Both the position numbers and the translations under genes were made by a program. Shown here one piece after another: positions 26,074-35,328 of a stretch of DNA of 64,000 nt. Every line of letters begins with the position of its first letter. Position 1 is the stretch's first letter. The notes beneath the pieces were generated by a model. That model was not told the origin of the DNA, made no database searches, and was given only the letters and a program-made list of their open reading frames with translations. The DNA comes from Pontibacter sp. Tf4 (lineage in GTDB: Bacteria; Bacteroidota; Bacteroidia; Cytophagales; Hymenobacteraceae), in NCBI RefSeq assembly GCF_014212495.1, contig NZ_JACKZC010000009.1, positions 1 through 64,000 of the forward strand, given 5' to 3'.

Positions 26074-26137
26074 AACTATTTTACAACAAAAAAGCACTAC
26101 CATTATATGAGCAGTGCTTTTTTGTTGTAAAATAGTT
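26074..26137. terminator. long bidirectional terminator
   Basis: Perfect 25-bp arms (26074-26098 and 26113-26137) with a 14-base loop. A/T tracts at both stem bases let it work for both the rightward repeat-protein gene and the leftward purF. It begins 3 bases after the stop codon of the former. Confidence 0.92.
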
Positions 26138-26140
26138 GGC

Positions 26141-28033
26141 TTAATAAGCTCTCACTGATTTTTTCTCTACAAAGTTCATGAACGCACGGTTCACTACTCT
26201 TGTGCCGCCCGGCGTTGGATAGTTTCCTGTAAAATACCAGTCGCCTTTGTGGTTCGGGCAGGCCTGGTGCAGGTCTTCTATAGTTTGGTAAATTACCTGA
26301 ACTTCGGCATGTACATCCGGGGCCTTTACAATTTCAGATACTTTGGCGGCCAGCTCATCGTGCGTGAACAGGTCGTATAGTTCCTTCATAAAGTTGGTCT
26401 GCTTAAAGGCTTCGGTGCCTTCGGTAGCCACACACTTGTCGTACACTTCGTCAATTTTATAGTACAGACCACGGTCCTTCAGCAGTTCCAGCATTGCTCT
26501 GAACGCCACAAACTCCTTCACACGGCTCATGTCTATACCATAACAATCGGGATAACGGATCTGCGGTGCACACGATACGATGATGATCTTTTTCGGCTCC
26601 AGCTTATCCAGCATCTTTATGATAGACTTCTCCAGCGTGGTGCCCCGAACTATAGAGTCATCCAGTACCACCAGCGTATCCACACCTTTCTTTACTACTT
26701 CGTAAGTCGTATCGTACACGTGCGTTACCAGGTCGTCGCGGTTGCTGTCGTCGGTAATAAAAGTGCGCAGTTTTACGTCTTTTATCACCAGTTTCTCGGC
26801 GCGCGGCTTAAACGACAAGATCTCGTCCAACTGTTCCTCGCTAAGCTCCTGGTTCAGGATAGCCTTTTTACGGTAGGTGCGCAGGTAGTCTTCAATGCCC
26901 TTCATCATGCCCAGCCACGATGTTTCGGCCGTGTTCGGGATGTAAGAGAAAACCGTATTCTTCAGGTCGTAGTTAACGGCTTCCAGAATCTGGCGGCAAA
27001 GCAGCTTGCCCATGTTCTTGCGCTCCTCGTAGATCTCCGGGTCGTTGCCGCGCGAAAAATAGATACGCTCAAAGCTGCACGATAACTTCTCGCGTGGCTC
27101 CAGGATCTCTTTCAGAGTCGGATTCCCTTCTTTATCAACTATAAGCGCGTGGCCCGGCGTAATCTCTTTGATAGCGCTGTAGTCTACATCAAAGGCCGTT
27201 TTAATGGCCGGCTTCTCCGATGCAATTACAACTACCTCGTCGTCAATGTAATAATAGGCCGGACGGATACCGTTCGGGTCGCGAACCACAAACGAAGCAC
27301 CATAACCAGTTAAGCCGGCCATGGCATACCCGCCGTCAAAATCCTTGGCTGCACGCTTTAGCACGCGTTCCAGGTCAAGGTTTTCTTCAATCAGGCTGGT
27401 AATTTCCTTGTTCGTGAATGCATCTTTATAAGAATCGAACAGCTCCTGGTTTTCTTCGTCCAGAAAGTGGCCGATCTTTTCCAGTACCGTAATAGTGTCG
27501 GATTTGTGTTTCGGGTGCTGACCAAGCTCTACCAGTTTCTGGAACTGCTCGTCAACGTTGGTCATGTTAAAGTTACCGGCTACGGCCAGGCTGCGGCTGC
27601 GCCAGTTGTTTTCGCGCACCATCGGGTGGCAGTTGTCCACGCTGTTGATGCCGTGGGTACCGTAACGCAGGTGACCCAGGTAAACATCCCCTAAAAACGG
27701 CATGTTCTCCCAGATCCATTCTATATCTTCCGCCTTCTCAGGATTGTTCTCCTTCAGCTGCTTATATTCTTTACCGATCTTGCCAAAAATACTGTCGATG
27801 GCGCGGGTCTTTACCGAACGGAAACGGCTGATGTATTCCATGCCTGGACCGGCATTTATCTTGATGCTGGCCACGCCTGCCCCGTCCTGGCCGCGGTTGT
27901 GCTGCTTCTGCATAAGCAGGAACAGTTTGTTAACGCCATACATGGGCGTGCCATACTTCTCAACGTAATACTCAATTGGTTTTCGGAGCCTGATCAGGGC
28001 AATACCGCATTCGTGTTTTATTGAATCGCTCAT
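26141..28033 (-). CDS. purF: amidophosphoribosyltransferase (long Bacteroidota form)
   Basis: 630 residues. It catalyses the first committed step of purine synthesis: PRPP plus glutamine to phosphoribosylamine. The glutaminase nucleophile is Cys9 in HECGIALIRL, so an eight-residue propeptide would be removed, as in the Bacillus-type enzyme. HNRGQDGAG and GHLRYGTHG follow. The PRPP loop VVLDDSIVRGTT lies in the C-terminal phosphoribosyltransferase domain. It is more than 100 residues longer than the E. coli or Bacillus enzymes; extra length lies between the domains (about 330-430) and at the C-terminus. Its start is only 9 bases from the nuoN stop, so it appears to be the last gene of the nuo transcript. 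Confidence 0.93.
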   Translation of the reverse strand: MSDSIKHECGIALIRLRKPIEYYVEKYGTPMYGVNKLFLLMQKQHNRGQDGAGVASIKINAGPGMEYISRFRSVKTRAIDSIFGKIGKEYKQLKENNPEKAEDIEWIWENMPFLGDVYLGHLRYGTHGINSVDNCHPMVRENNWRSRSLAVAGNFNMTNVDEQFQKLVELGQHPKHKSDTITVLEKIGHFLDEENQELFDSYKDAFTNKEITSLIEENLDLERVLKRAAKDFDGGYAMAGLTGYGASFVVRDPNGIRPAYYYIDDEVVVIASEKPAIKTAFDVDYSAIKEITPGHALIVDKEGNPTLKEILEPREKLSCSFERIYFSRGNDPEIYEERKNMGKLLCRQILEAVNYDLKNTVFSYIPNTAETSWLGMMKGIEDYLRTYRKKAILNQELSEEQLDEILSFKPRAEKLVIKDVKLRTFITDDSNRDDLVTHVYDTTYEVVKKGVDTLVVLDDSIVRGTTLEKSIIKMLDKLEPKKIIIVSCAPQIRYPDCYGIDMSRVKEFVAFRAMLELLKDRGLYYKIDEVYDKCVATEGTEAFKQTNFMKELYDLFTHDELAAKVSEIVKAPDVHAEVQVIYQTIEDLHQACPNHKGDWYFTGNYPTPGGTRVVNRAFMNFVEKKSVRAY

Positions 28034-28041
28034 GTTTGCTG

Positions 28042-29556
28042 TTAAAGAGTTTGTGCCAATAGCCTCTCGATCCAGTGGAGCAGCAGGTCGGGTTTAAAGA
28101 ACAGGACCAGCAGCGGCACCGCAAAAAAAGCCAGCAGCAGCTTATCTGACAGTGAAATAACTAATTTTTCTTCAGTTAAATTCCTTTTCAGGAAAAGGTA
28201 GTATGGAATCCGGATATAGTAAAATAAGGCCACGCCTGTCAGAAGTACACCCGCTACCAAAAGGGTCAGCAGCATAGGTTTACCGAAGGCAGAATACGCC
28301 TCCCAGACGTTGGTAAAAACCAGCAGCTTGCCCGTAAAACCAGCCAGCGGCGGCAGCCCCGTAAGCGACAGCAGGTAGAGCAGCGCCATAACGCCCAGGT
28401 AAGGCAGTTTGTGCCCTAAACCTGTAAAATGCTCCAGCTTCTGCACACCAAAATTCTCTTCGGATATTTGCAGAAACAGGAACATGCCATAGTTCATGAA
28501 CAACAGCACCGATAAGTAGAACAATACACCCGTGGTATAGTTGGTGCCAAAGGCCATCAGCGCCATCAGCAGGAAACCGGCATGCGACACGGAAGAATAA
28601 GCCATCAATCTGCGTGGTGTTTTTTGCCAGAGGGCGGTAAAGTTACCGACTACAAGGGTTGCCAATGCCGCAATACCCAGGAACAACAGCACATCATCAA
28701 AATAAGCAGCTACAACCGGATCGGAGAAGGCAGCCACGAAGCGCAGAATAACGATGATACCCGCCATTTTAGGCCCTGTGGAGAACAAGGCAACTATAGG
28801 CATGGGCGCGCCCTGGTACACATCCGGCACCCAGAAATGGAAAGGCGCAGCTGATATTTTAAAGAAGAAACCGGCAAAAACAAGGATGGCAGCTATCGTT
28901 ACCAGCAACACATCGGCCTGCAAAAGTGCCTGCCAGAAGGTGCCTTCGGTATAATTTAAGGAACCGGTAAAGCCATAGAAAAACGACATGCCATACAGCA
29001 TCACACCTGCCGACAGCGTACCGTATAGTACATATTTCAGGCCGGCTTCTACGGCGCGCTTTTCCTGTTTTAAGGTGAGTGTCAGGATGTAGGAGGCAAT
29101 GGAAACGAGCTCGATAGCCAGGAAAACCATGAGCAGGTTGATGGATTTGGCCATCAGGTTCAGGCCCAGCACCAGCATCAGGATCAGAGCATAGTATTCG
29201 CCGCGGCTTTCTTTCAGCTTTTCCAGCACTTTGCTTTGCAGCGACAGAAGCACCGTAAAGATACCTGCCGCACTGAACAAAATACCACTGAAACGGGCCA
29301 GGCCATCCGAGCGCAACAGATTCAGGAACTGCACGCCACCAGACGTATAGCCACCCAGGAACTGAAGAATAAGTGCTGAGAACAACCCGGTAAGCGCCAG
29401 CCACGGCAGCAGCTGTTTTATAGTTCTGGATCTGAACAGGTCTATAGTTACCAGCAGCAAAAAGAACCCGGCCAGCAGAAATTCCGGCAGCAGCGAGCCT
29501 GCCCCGGCAAGTATAGCATCAATAGATTGGGATAAGTATGCTGTTTGCTCCTTCAC
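28042..29556 (-). CDS. nuoN: NADH-quinone oxidoreductase subunit N
   Basis: 504 residues with about 14 predicted membrane helices. This is one of the three antiporter-like proton-pumping subunits of complex I. Recognisable segments are LVFLAIELVSIASYILTL, GSLNYTEG, FKISAAPFHFWVPDVYQGAP (typical of NuoN/ND2) and LPPLAGFTGKLLVF. It abuts nuoM without a gap (next gene starts at 29557), and purF follows 8 bases downstream. Residue pattern and length are normal. Confidence 0.95.
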   Translation of the reverse strand: MKEQTAYLSQSIDAILAGAGSLLPEFLLAGFFLLLVTIDLFRSRTIKQLLPWLALTGLFSALILQFLGGYTSGGVQFLNLLRSDGLARFSGILFSAAGIFTVLLSLQSKVLEKLKESRGEYYALILMLVLGLNLMAKSINLLMVFLAIELVSIASYILTLTLKQEKRAVEAGLKYVLYGTLSAGVMLYGMSFFYGFTGSLNYTEGTFWQALLQADVLLVTIAAILVFAGFFFKISAAPFHFWVPDVYQGAPMPIVALFSTGPKMAGIIVILRFVAAFSDPVVAAYFDDVLLFLGIAALATLVVGNFTALWQKTPRRLMAYSSVSHAGFLLMALMAFGTNYTTGVLFYLSVLLFMNYGMFLFLQISEENFGVQKLEHFTGLGHKLPYLGVMALLYLLSLTGLPPLAGFTGKLLVFTNVWEAYSAFGKPMLLTLLVAGVLLTGVALFYYIRIPYYLFLKRNLTEEKLVISLSDKLLLAFFAVPLLVLFFKPDLLLHWIERLLAQTL

Positions 29557-31302
29557 TTACTTAACTATAGTTGATAAGACCATTTGCAGCTGCTCCTGCC
29601 CGTTGCGCAGCACAAACTCCGTAAACCCTTGTGTTGCCATTCCAATCTTGTTCAGCAGCAGGTGCGGAAAAATACCGAACAGCAGCGCCAGAACAGCTAA
29701 GGGTACCAGCATCAGGTATTCGCGGGCATTCAGGTCGCTCATTACCGCTTTGGCGCGTAGCTCCGGGAAGATCCAGTATTTACCGAAGAACATGCGCTGC
29801 AGTGCCCACAGGTAATAGGCAGCCGCCAGCAGCAAACCGATCACGGCAACTATAGTTAACCAGCGCGGCAGCAAACCAGTAATATCCGGAGCGCTAAAGC
29901 CACCTACCAGCACCAGCAGCTCGGCTATAAACCCGGAAAAACCCGGCAAACCTAAGGAGGCAAAGAAAGCGATCACCACAAACGTGGTATAAGCCGGCAT
30001 GCGTTTGGCAAGACCACGGAAGTTCAGGATCATGCGGTCGTGGGCACGGTCGTAAATAACGCCTACCACCAGGAAAAGCATAGCCGAAATAATACCATGG
30101 CTGAACATCATGTAAATAGCACCATTTACCCCTTCCGAAGTAAGCGAGGCCAAGCCCAGCAATACAAACCCCATGTGCGATACCGACGAGTAAGCGATCA
30201 GCTTTTTCAGATCGTTCATGGCGAGGGCACAAAGGGCACCATAGATGATGGAAAGCACACCTAAACCACCCACCAGCACCGCAAAATAAGCACCGGCATC
30301 CGGGAAGATCGGGTAAACTATACGAATTAGACCATAGCCACCTACCTTTAACAGGATAGCCGCCAGCAACACCGAAATAGGTGTAGGCGCCTCTACGTGG
30401 GCATCGGGCAACCAGGTATGCACCGGCACTGTGGGCACTTTAATGGCAAAACCGGCAAACAATAACAGGAACGCGATAAAACGAACCGGTAGGTCCCACA
30501 ACACTGTACCCGAAAGCACATGCAGCAAACTACCCGGTATAAAGTTGGCCGGGTCCATCATGGCCGGAATACTGAAGGTACGAACTATATCAGCTCCACT
30601 TATCGCATTCTGCTGTAACGCCTGCTGCACCTGCAGGATCGTATCCGGATTAATGCCACTGGTCTGCAACATACCCAACTGCGCAGCTGTAGCCAACGGG
30701 TCAATTACAGATGTATAAAGTCCGATCATCACGATCAGGATAAAAAGGGAACCTACCAGGGTATAGATGAAGAACTTGATGGCTGCATATTCGCGTTTCG
30801 GGCCACCCCAGATACCGATCAGAAAATACATTGGCAGGAGCATAAACTCGAAGAACAGGTAAAAAAGGAAGAAATCCAGGGCCAGGAAACAGCCCATTAC
30901 GCTGGTCAGCAGCAGCAGGTAGAGCAGGAAATAGCCTTTTATGTTCTTTTTGATCGTCCAGGAAGAGATAACGCCGATAACGCCAACTATAGCCGTAAGC
31001 AACACCATGCTGATGCTGATGCCATCCACACCCACAAAATATTCGATCTGGAAACGGCCCAGGTTTCCCAGCGAAAAGCTGATCCAGTCCAGTTTATTTA
31101 CGAACTGGTAGCCCTGCTGTCCGTTGGCGGCGGCTGTGCCATCAAAGTTCAGATACAAAACTATAGCCAGCACCAGTTGCAGCAAAGCCCCGCCCAGTGC
31201 CACTCCTTTTATAGTTTTAGGCAGGCGCATGGGTAGCAGCAGTACTATAAACGCTGCCAGTAACGGAGAAAAAATAAGGCTGCTTAGTATAAAATCCTTC
31301 AA
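29557..31302 (-). CDS. nuoM: NADH-quinone oxidoreductase subunit M
   Basis: 581 residues, an antiporter-like membrane subunit. Signatures: FFLFYLFFEFMLLPMYFLIGIWGG with the conserved helix Glu, KVPTVPVHTWLPDAHVEAPTPISVLLA, LKKLIAYSSVSHMGFVLLG. It is about 70 residues longer than E. coli NuoM; the extra part is a loop around 205-270 (the TSVIDPLATAAQLGMLQTSG stretch and beyond). It lies between nuoL and nuoN in the leftward operon. Confidence 0.96.
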   Translation of the reverse strand: MKDFILSSLIFSPLLAAFIVLLLPMRLPKTIKGVALGGALLQLVLAIVLYLNFDGTAAANGQQGYQFVNKLDWISFSLGNLGRFQIEYFVGVDGISISMVLLTAIVGVIGVISSWTIKKNIKGYFLLYLLLLTSVMGCFLALDFFLFYLFFEFMLLPMYFLIGIWGGPKREYAAIKFFIYTLVGSLFILIVMIGLYTSVIDPLATAAQLGMLQTSGINPDTILQVQQALQQNAISGADIVRTFSIPAMMDPANFIPGSLLHVLSGTVLWDLPVRFIAFLLLFAGFAIKVPTVPVHTWLPDAHVEAPTPISVLLAAILLKVGGYGLIRIVYPIFPDAGAYFAVLVGGLGVLSIIYGALCALAMNDLKKLIAYSSVSHMGFVLLGLASLTSEGVNGAIYMMFSHGIISAMLFLVVGVIYDRAHDRMILNFRGLAKRMPAYTTFVVIAFFASLGLPGFSGFIAELLVLVGGFSAPDITGLLPRWLTIVAVIGLLLAAAYYLWALQRMFFGKYWIFPELRAKAVMSDLNAREYLMLVPLAVLALLFGIFPHLLLNKIGMATQGFTEFVLRNGQEQLQMVLSTIVK

Positions 31303-31405
31303 GCTACTTATTGTTGATTGTTAATTGCTGCTTGTTGTTTTTAACACCACTTCAGCAAAATCTTATAATCTCTTAAATCTTATAAATTCTAGTTCCAAAG
31401 ATACT

Positions 31406-33577
31406 TTAAAACAACACGATATATAGTATTATCAGAATAAATCCGAATAATGAATAGGCGTAGTAGCTCTGTACCTTACCATTCTGCAGATTGCGGCCTA
31501 ACACCCCGAACATTTTCGAGAGCGCAGCCACGAGCCACACCAGCCCATCAACCACCAGCCTGTCGAACCAGCCCACCATTTTAGAGAGCACGACCAGCCA
31601 TTTGCTGCCATAGTTCAGCGTGTAATCGATCACGCGCTTGTCTACCCGGTAAAGTGTTCTGGAAAGCAGTAAAGCAGGCTGTATCAGGGTTCTGTTATAG
31701 ATTCTATCAAGGTAAAAGTGGTTGTAGGATAACCTGGCAAAAGTACCTGTTGGTTGTTCCTGAAGCAGTTCTTCGCTGGTTTTACGGTTATAAACGACAA
31801 GGGCAGCAACTATACCCGCAGCGGCCAGCAAAGCCGACACTACACCAATTACAATATGCTCCAGGTGATTGGAATCGTCCTGCAATGTTACTGCCTGTAC
31901 CAGGTTGTCGGCTAACAGCTTTAGGGAGGCATTATCTAAGCTAACACCGTTCACCACCCAACTGCCGCTAAAGCTCAGCGGATTAAGCGAGAAAAAAATA
32001 CCCAGCGATAGTATGGCCAACAGAAGGACCGGTGCCAGCATCACACGCTCCGTTTCCTGCCGAAGCGAATAACGGATATGCTGCACATTAAACGGTGACC
32101 GGAAGCTACCAAAGAACATGAACCATAGGTGGCGCGTCATGTAAAAAGCGGTGAGCACTACAACTGCAAAGCCCGTTACCGGAACTATAAAATACAGCAG
32201 GTTGCCATTTGCGCTCATGGTCTGTGCCCAGGCCCAGCTAACCGAAAGAATAGCATCCTTTGAAAGAAAGCCGGAAGTGAGTGGAATACCAGCCAGAGCC
32301 GCTGCCGCAACCAGGTAACTATAGAACGTAAACGGCATTGTTTTGCGGAGCCCGCCCATGTTGCGGATGTCCTGTGCATCCAGGTGCTCCAGGTGCGCAT
32401 GGTGCAGCCCGCGGTGCATGGCGTGTATGATGATGCCCGAGTTTAAGAACAGGGCTGCTTTAAAGAAAGCGTGCGTGGTCAGGTGGAAAAGAGAGGCATC
32501 GTAAGCGCCAATTCCCATACCCATCACCATGTAACCTAACTGCGAGATAGTGGAAAAAGCCAGCACAGCTTTGATGTCGTATTGCTTTAGCGCAGCCAGG
32601 GCACCTACCAGCGCGGTAATAGCGCCAACTATAGCTATAACAGTCAGTGCATCCGGCGTTAAGAAACTATAGCAGCGGGCCACCAGGTAAACACCTGCTG
32701 CCACCATGGTTGCCGCGTGTATCAGCGACGATACCGGCGTCGGGCCTTGCATGGCATCTGGTAACCAGACCTGCAACGGAAACTGCGCCGACTTGCCCAC
32801 ACACCCCATAAACAGGCCAAGGCCGGCAAGAGTAAGCAGCAGCGGCGTAAGCTCCAGTAGCCACGGCTCTCCGTTAAAAGTGCAAGCAAGTATAAAATTT
32901 CCGTTCACCCAGTTGCCAGCGCTTATAAGTGACCGGAGGGCTTCCAAATCGAAAGTGCGGAAGTAGGTGTAGAAAGCAAACAGCCCAAGCAGCAAGCCGA
33001 TATCACCTACCCTGTTTACCAGGAAAGCTTTTTTGTTGGCCGCCACTGCTGCCGGTTTGTGGTACCAGAACCCGATGAGCAGGTAAGACGACAAGCCCAC
33101 CAGTTCCCAGAACATGAACAACAGCAACAGGTTATCAACTAGCACAATGCCCAGCATACTGAACGTAAAGAGCCCCAGGTAAGCAAAATAACGATGATAA
33201 CCGGAATCACCGTGCATATACCCTACCGAAAACAGCTGCACCAGCGTGGAAATGAAGGTTACGATTACCAGCATCAGCACGGTCAGGTTATCCAGCAGAA
33301 TACCGGCTGTAAAATCTGAAACTATAGTTGATGGCAGGCTGAACCAGGTCATGCGGGCATGGTACGTATTAGAGTCCCAGGTCTGGGCGAACAGGTAAAC
33401 CGATAACGCGAAGGTTATAGTTGAAATACCGATCGCCAGCCAGTCGACGCGGCGTGGCAGACGCTTACCGAAAAAGAACAGCACCAGAAAAGCCAGCAGC
33501 GGCAGCAGTAACACTACCAGGGCAGTAGCGGTTTGCGGTGTACCAGCCAATGGCTTTAAAAGTTCGGTCAGCTCCAA
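31406..33577 (-). CDS. nuoL: NADH-quinone oxidoreductase subunit L
   Basis: 723 residues, the largest antiporter-like subunit, with the long lateral C-terminal helix expected from length. Visible signatures: LLFMFWELVGLSSYLLIGFW, VGKSAQFPLQVWLPDAMQGPTPVSSLIHAATMV, TISQLGYMVMGMG, HAFFKAALFLNSGIIIHAMH. A 103-base spacer with AT-rich short repeats separates it from nuoM, and a 228-base spacer from nuoK, so the operon is not tightly packed here. Confidence 0.96.
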   Translation of the reverse strand: MELTELLKPLAGTPQTATALVVLLLPLLAFLVLFFFGKRLPRRVDWLAIGISTITFALSVYLFAQTWDSNTYHARMTWFSLPSTIVSDFTAGILLDNLTVLMLVIVTFISTLVQLFSVGYMHGDSGYHRYFAYLGLFTFSMLGIVLVDNLLLLFMFWELVGLSSYLLIGFWYHKPAAVAANKKAFLVNRVGDIGLLLGLFAFYTYFRTFDLEALRSLISAGNWVNGNFILACTFNGEPWLLELTPLLLTLAGLGLFMGCVGKSAQFPLQVWLPDAMQGPTPVSSLIHAATMVAAGVYLVARCYSFLTPDALTVIAIVGAITALVGALAALKQYDIKAVLAFSTISQLGYMVMGMGIGAYDASLFHLTTHAFFKAALFLNSGIIIHAMHRGLHHAHLEHLDAQDIRNMGGLRKTMPFTFYSYLVAAAALAGIPLTSGFLSKDAILSVSWAWAQTMSANGNLLYFIVPVTGFAVVVLTAFYMTRHLWFMFFGSFRSPFNVQHIRYSLRQETERVMLAPVLLLAILSLGIFFSLNPLSFSGSWVVNGVSLDNASLKLLADNLVQAVTLQDDSNHLEHIVIGVVSALLAAAGIVAALVVYNRKTSEELLQEQPTGTFARLSYNHFYLDRIYNRTLIQPALLLSRTLYRVDKRVIDYTLNYGSKWLVVLSKMVGWFDRLVVDGLVWLVAALSKMFGVLGRNLQNGKVQSYYAYSLFGFILIILYIVLF

Positions 33578-33628
33578 GTTTACAGGTTATAGTTTGGGGT
33601 TTCGGCGGCCAAAGTTAAAATATTTAGA

Positions 33629-33812
33629 CCAGTGATTAAGGAGATTAAACTGATTTAGCTGATTTTTCTATTAGTGTCAGGGCGATTAAAATGATTTCTT
33701 AAGCTCTGTAACCTGCTCCTTTTAGATTTCAAAGGCTTAAATAGTCAAAATCAAGCTGCTGCTATAACTATAGGAGAATCATATAAATCAACTTAATCTC
33801 CTTCATCACTGG
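33629..33812. repeat. long-range inverted repeat between nuoK and nuoL
   Basis: 28-base arms at 33629-33656 and 33785-33812 are complementary with three mismatches, enclosing about 128 bases. The right arm overlaps the end of nuoK. A related sequence (CCAGTGATTTACGGG) occurs at about 50007, so this belongs to a dispersed family. Confidence 0.7.
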
Positions 33813-34111
33813 TCTGTTGCTATCTCGTTCAGGTTGGCGGTTTTGAAATGCTGGTACACACGCAGAACTATAGCTAAGGCAACAGCAGCTTCGGCAGCAG
33901 CCACAACTATAACAAACAGGGAAAACAACTGCCCCTGCAACAACTGCGGATCGTGGCGGCTAAAAGCGACCAGATTCAGGTTGGCAGCATTAAAGATGAG
34001 TTCAATCCCCATCAGCACCACCACCGCGTGGCGTTTGGTAATAACGGCAAGTACACCAATGCTAAAAAGCACGGCACTCAACAGCAGAATATGTTCTAAA
34101 GGAATGTTCAT
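33806..34111 (-). CDS. nuoK: NADH-quinone oxidoreductase subunit K
   Basis: 101 residues and three membrane helices, normal for NuoK. The segments HAVVVLMGIELIFNAANLNLVAF (with the conserved helix Glu) and VIVVAAAEAAVALAIVLRVYQ (second conserved Glu) are diagnostic. Only 2 bases separate it from the nuoJ stop, showing tight coupling. Confidence 0.96.
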   Translation of the reverse strand: MNIPLEHILLLSAVLFSIGVLAVITKRHAVVVLMGIELIFNAANLNLVAFSRHDPQLLQGQLFSLFVIVVAAAEAAVALAIVLRVYQHFKTANLNEIATDQ

Positions 34112-34113
34112 CG

Positions 34114-34626
34114 TTATACTTTCTGTCTGTCGGTGGCAATGTAGGCGGCTCCCATCAAAGCGATGAGCAGCAGCAGCGACGCAATTTCAAAAGGCAGTAC
34201 AAAGTCTGTCATCAGCTTTATTCCTATAGTTTGCACCGTACTTTTCTGGTCTCCGAGCACTGTTATTTCTGTAGGCTGCAGCCAAGGCAAACTGCTGATA
34301 TTTGCTTTTAAGATACTATAGCTCAAGCCTACAACTATAAGCCCGGCTACCAGCGCGCCCCAAACCGTATTCACGTTCTCCGACAGCACCGACTTATCGT
34401 GCACCCGGCAACTGAGCATGATACCGAAAAGTATGAGCACCAGCACCCCGCCCACGTACACCATCAGTTGCGTTACCGCTATAAAATCTGCAAACAGCAG
34501 CACATAAATGCCGGCTACACTCAGCAAGGTTATCAGCAGCGAAAAACCTGCATACAACAGGTTGCGCGTCAGTACCATGTAAGCCCCCGAAACTATAGCC
34601 AGTGCGGCAAAGATGTAGAAAAGCAT
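34114..34626 (-). CDS. nuoJ: NADH-quinone oxidoreductase subunit J
   Basis: 170 residues with five predicted membrane helices. NuoJ signatures are GAYMVLTRNLLYAGFSLLITLLSVAGIYVLL, ADFIAVTQLMVYVGGVLVLILFGIM and the final FEIASLLLLIALMGAAYIA. It lies between nuoI and nuoK; the 29-base gap to nuoI contains a short CAGTTA-type repeat. Confidence 0.95.
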   Translation of the reverse strand: MLFYIFAALAIVSGAYMVLTRNLLYAGFSLLITLLSVAGIYVLLFADFIAVTQLMVYVGGVLVLILFGIMLSCRVHDKSVLSENVNTVWGALVAGLIVVGLSYSILKANISSLPWLQPTEITVLGDQKSTVQTIGIKLMTDFVLPFEIASLLLLIALMGAAYIATDRQKV

Positions 34627-34655
34627 TTTTTCAGTTATCAGTTAACAGTAATTAG

Positions 34656-35255
34656 TTATCCTTGCCTTCTTGCTGCCAGCGCGGCTGCTTTGGCGGCGGC
34701 CATTTCTTCCTGCTGCTTAGCCAGAAGCTGCTTTTTCTCTTCGGCCTGCTCCGGACTCAGATCAGTGAAATGGTAGATCATGTTTTTGATGTCTACTTCA
34801 GCAAAATCGTAAACCGGCGTCATAGTCAGGCAGTCGGTTGGGCAGACGGTGGTGCAGAGGCCGCAGTAGCAGCACTTAGCCATATCGATATCGAATACCG
34901 GTGCGTACAGGCGTTTTTTGGTACCGTCTGATGTCATCCCAATTTCTTCCGTCGCTTTTACAGACTCAATGGTAATGCAGTTTACCGGGCAGATTTTGGC
35001 GCAAAGGTCACAAACTATGCAATCGTCAATCTCGTTGTGCAGGCGGTAACGGCCGTTGTCTGGTACCGGAATGGCCTCGTACGGGTAAGTTAGCGTCACC
35101 AGTCCGTCGGGTTGGTTGAAGTAGTTCTTATCAGTCACGTACTCCGGCGTACGGCGGTTTTTGGCATTCTTAAAATGCTTCCACGTCAGCTGCAATCCAC
35201 TTACCAGCGACTTTACCGCAAACCAGAAACCGGATCTGTTTTTCACTTCGTTCAA
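34656..35255 (-). CDS. nuoI: NADH-quinone oxidoreductase subunit I (two 4Fe-4S clusters)
   Basis: 199 residues. Two ferredoxin-type motifs, CIVCDLCAKICPVNC and CCYCGLCTTVCPTDC, bind clusters N6a and N6b that pass electrons towards the quinone site. The N-terminal SLVSGLQLTWKHFKNAKN helix contacts the membrane arm. The C-terminus has an added Glu/Ala/Lys-rich tail (SPEQAEEKKQLLAKQQEEMAAAKAAALAARRQG, given in part) that is longer than in enterobacterial NuoI and probably forms a helix. A 73-base spacer of GAGTTAAGAGTTA repeats separates it from nuoH. Confidence 0.96.
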   Translation of the reverse strand: MNEVKNRSGFWFAVKSLVSGLQLTWKHFKNAKNRRTPEYVTDKNYFNQPDGLVTLTYPYEAIPVPDNGRYRLHNEIDDCIVCDLCAKICPVNCITIESVKATEEIGMTSDGTKKRLYAPVFDIDMAKCCYCGLCTTVCPTDCLTMTPVYDFAEVDIKNMIYHFTDLSPEQAEEKKQLLAKQQEEMAAAKAAALAARRQG

Positions 35256-35328
35256 GTTAAGAGTTATGAGTTAAGAGTTAAGAGTTCAAATCACTTTAAA
35301 CTTTTAACTCTTAACTTTTAACTAAATA

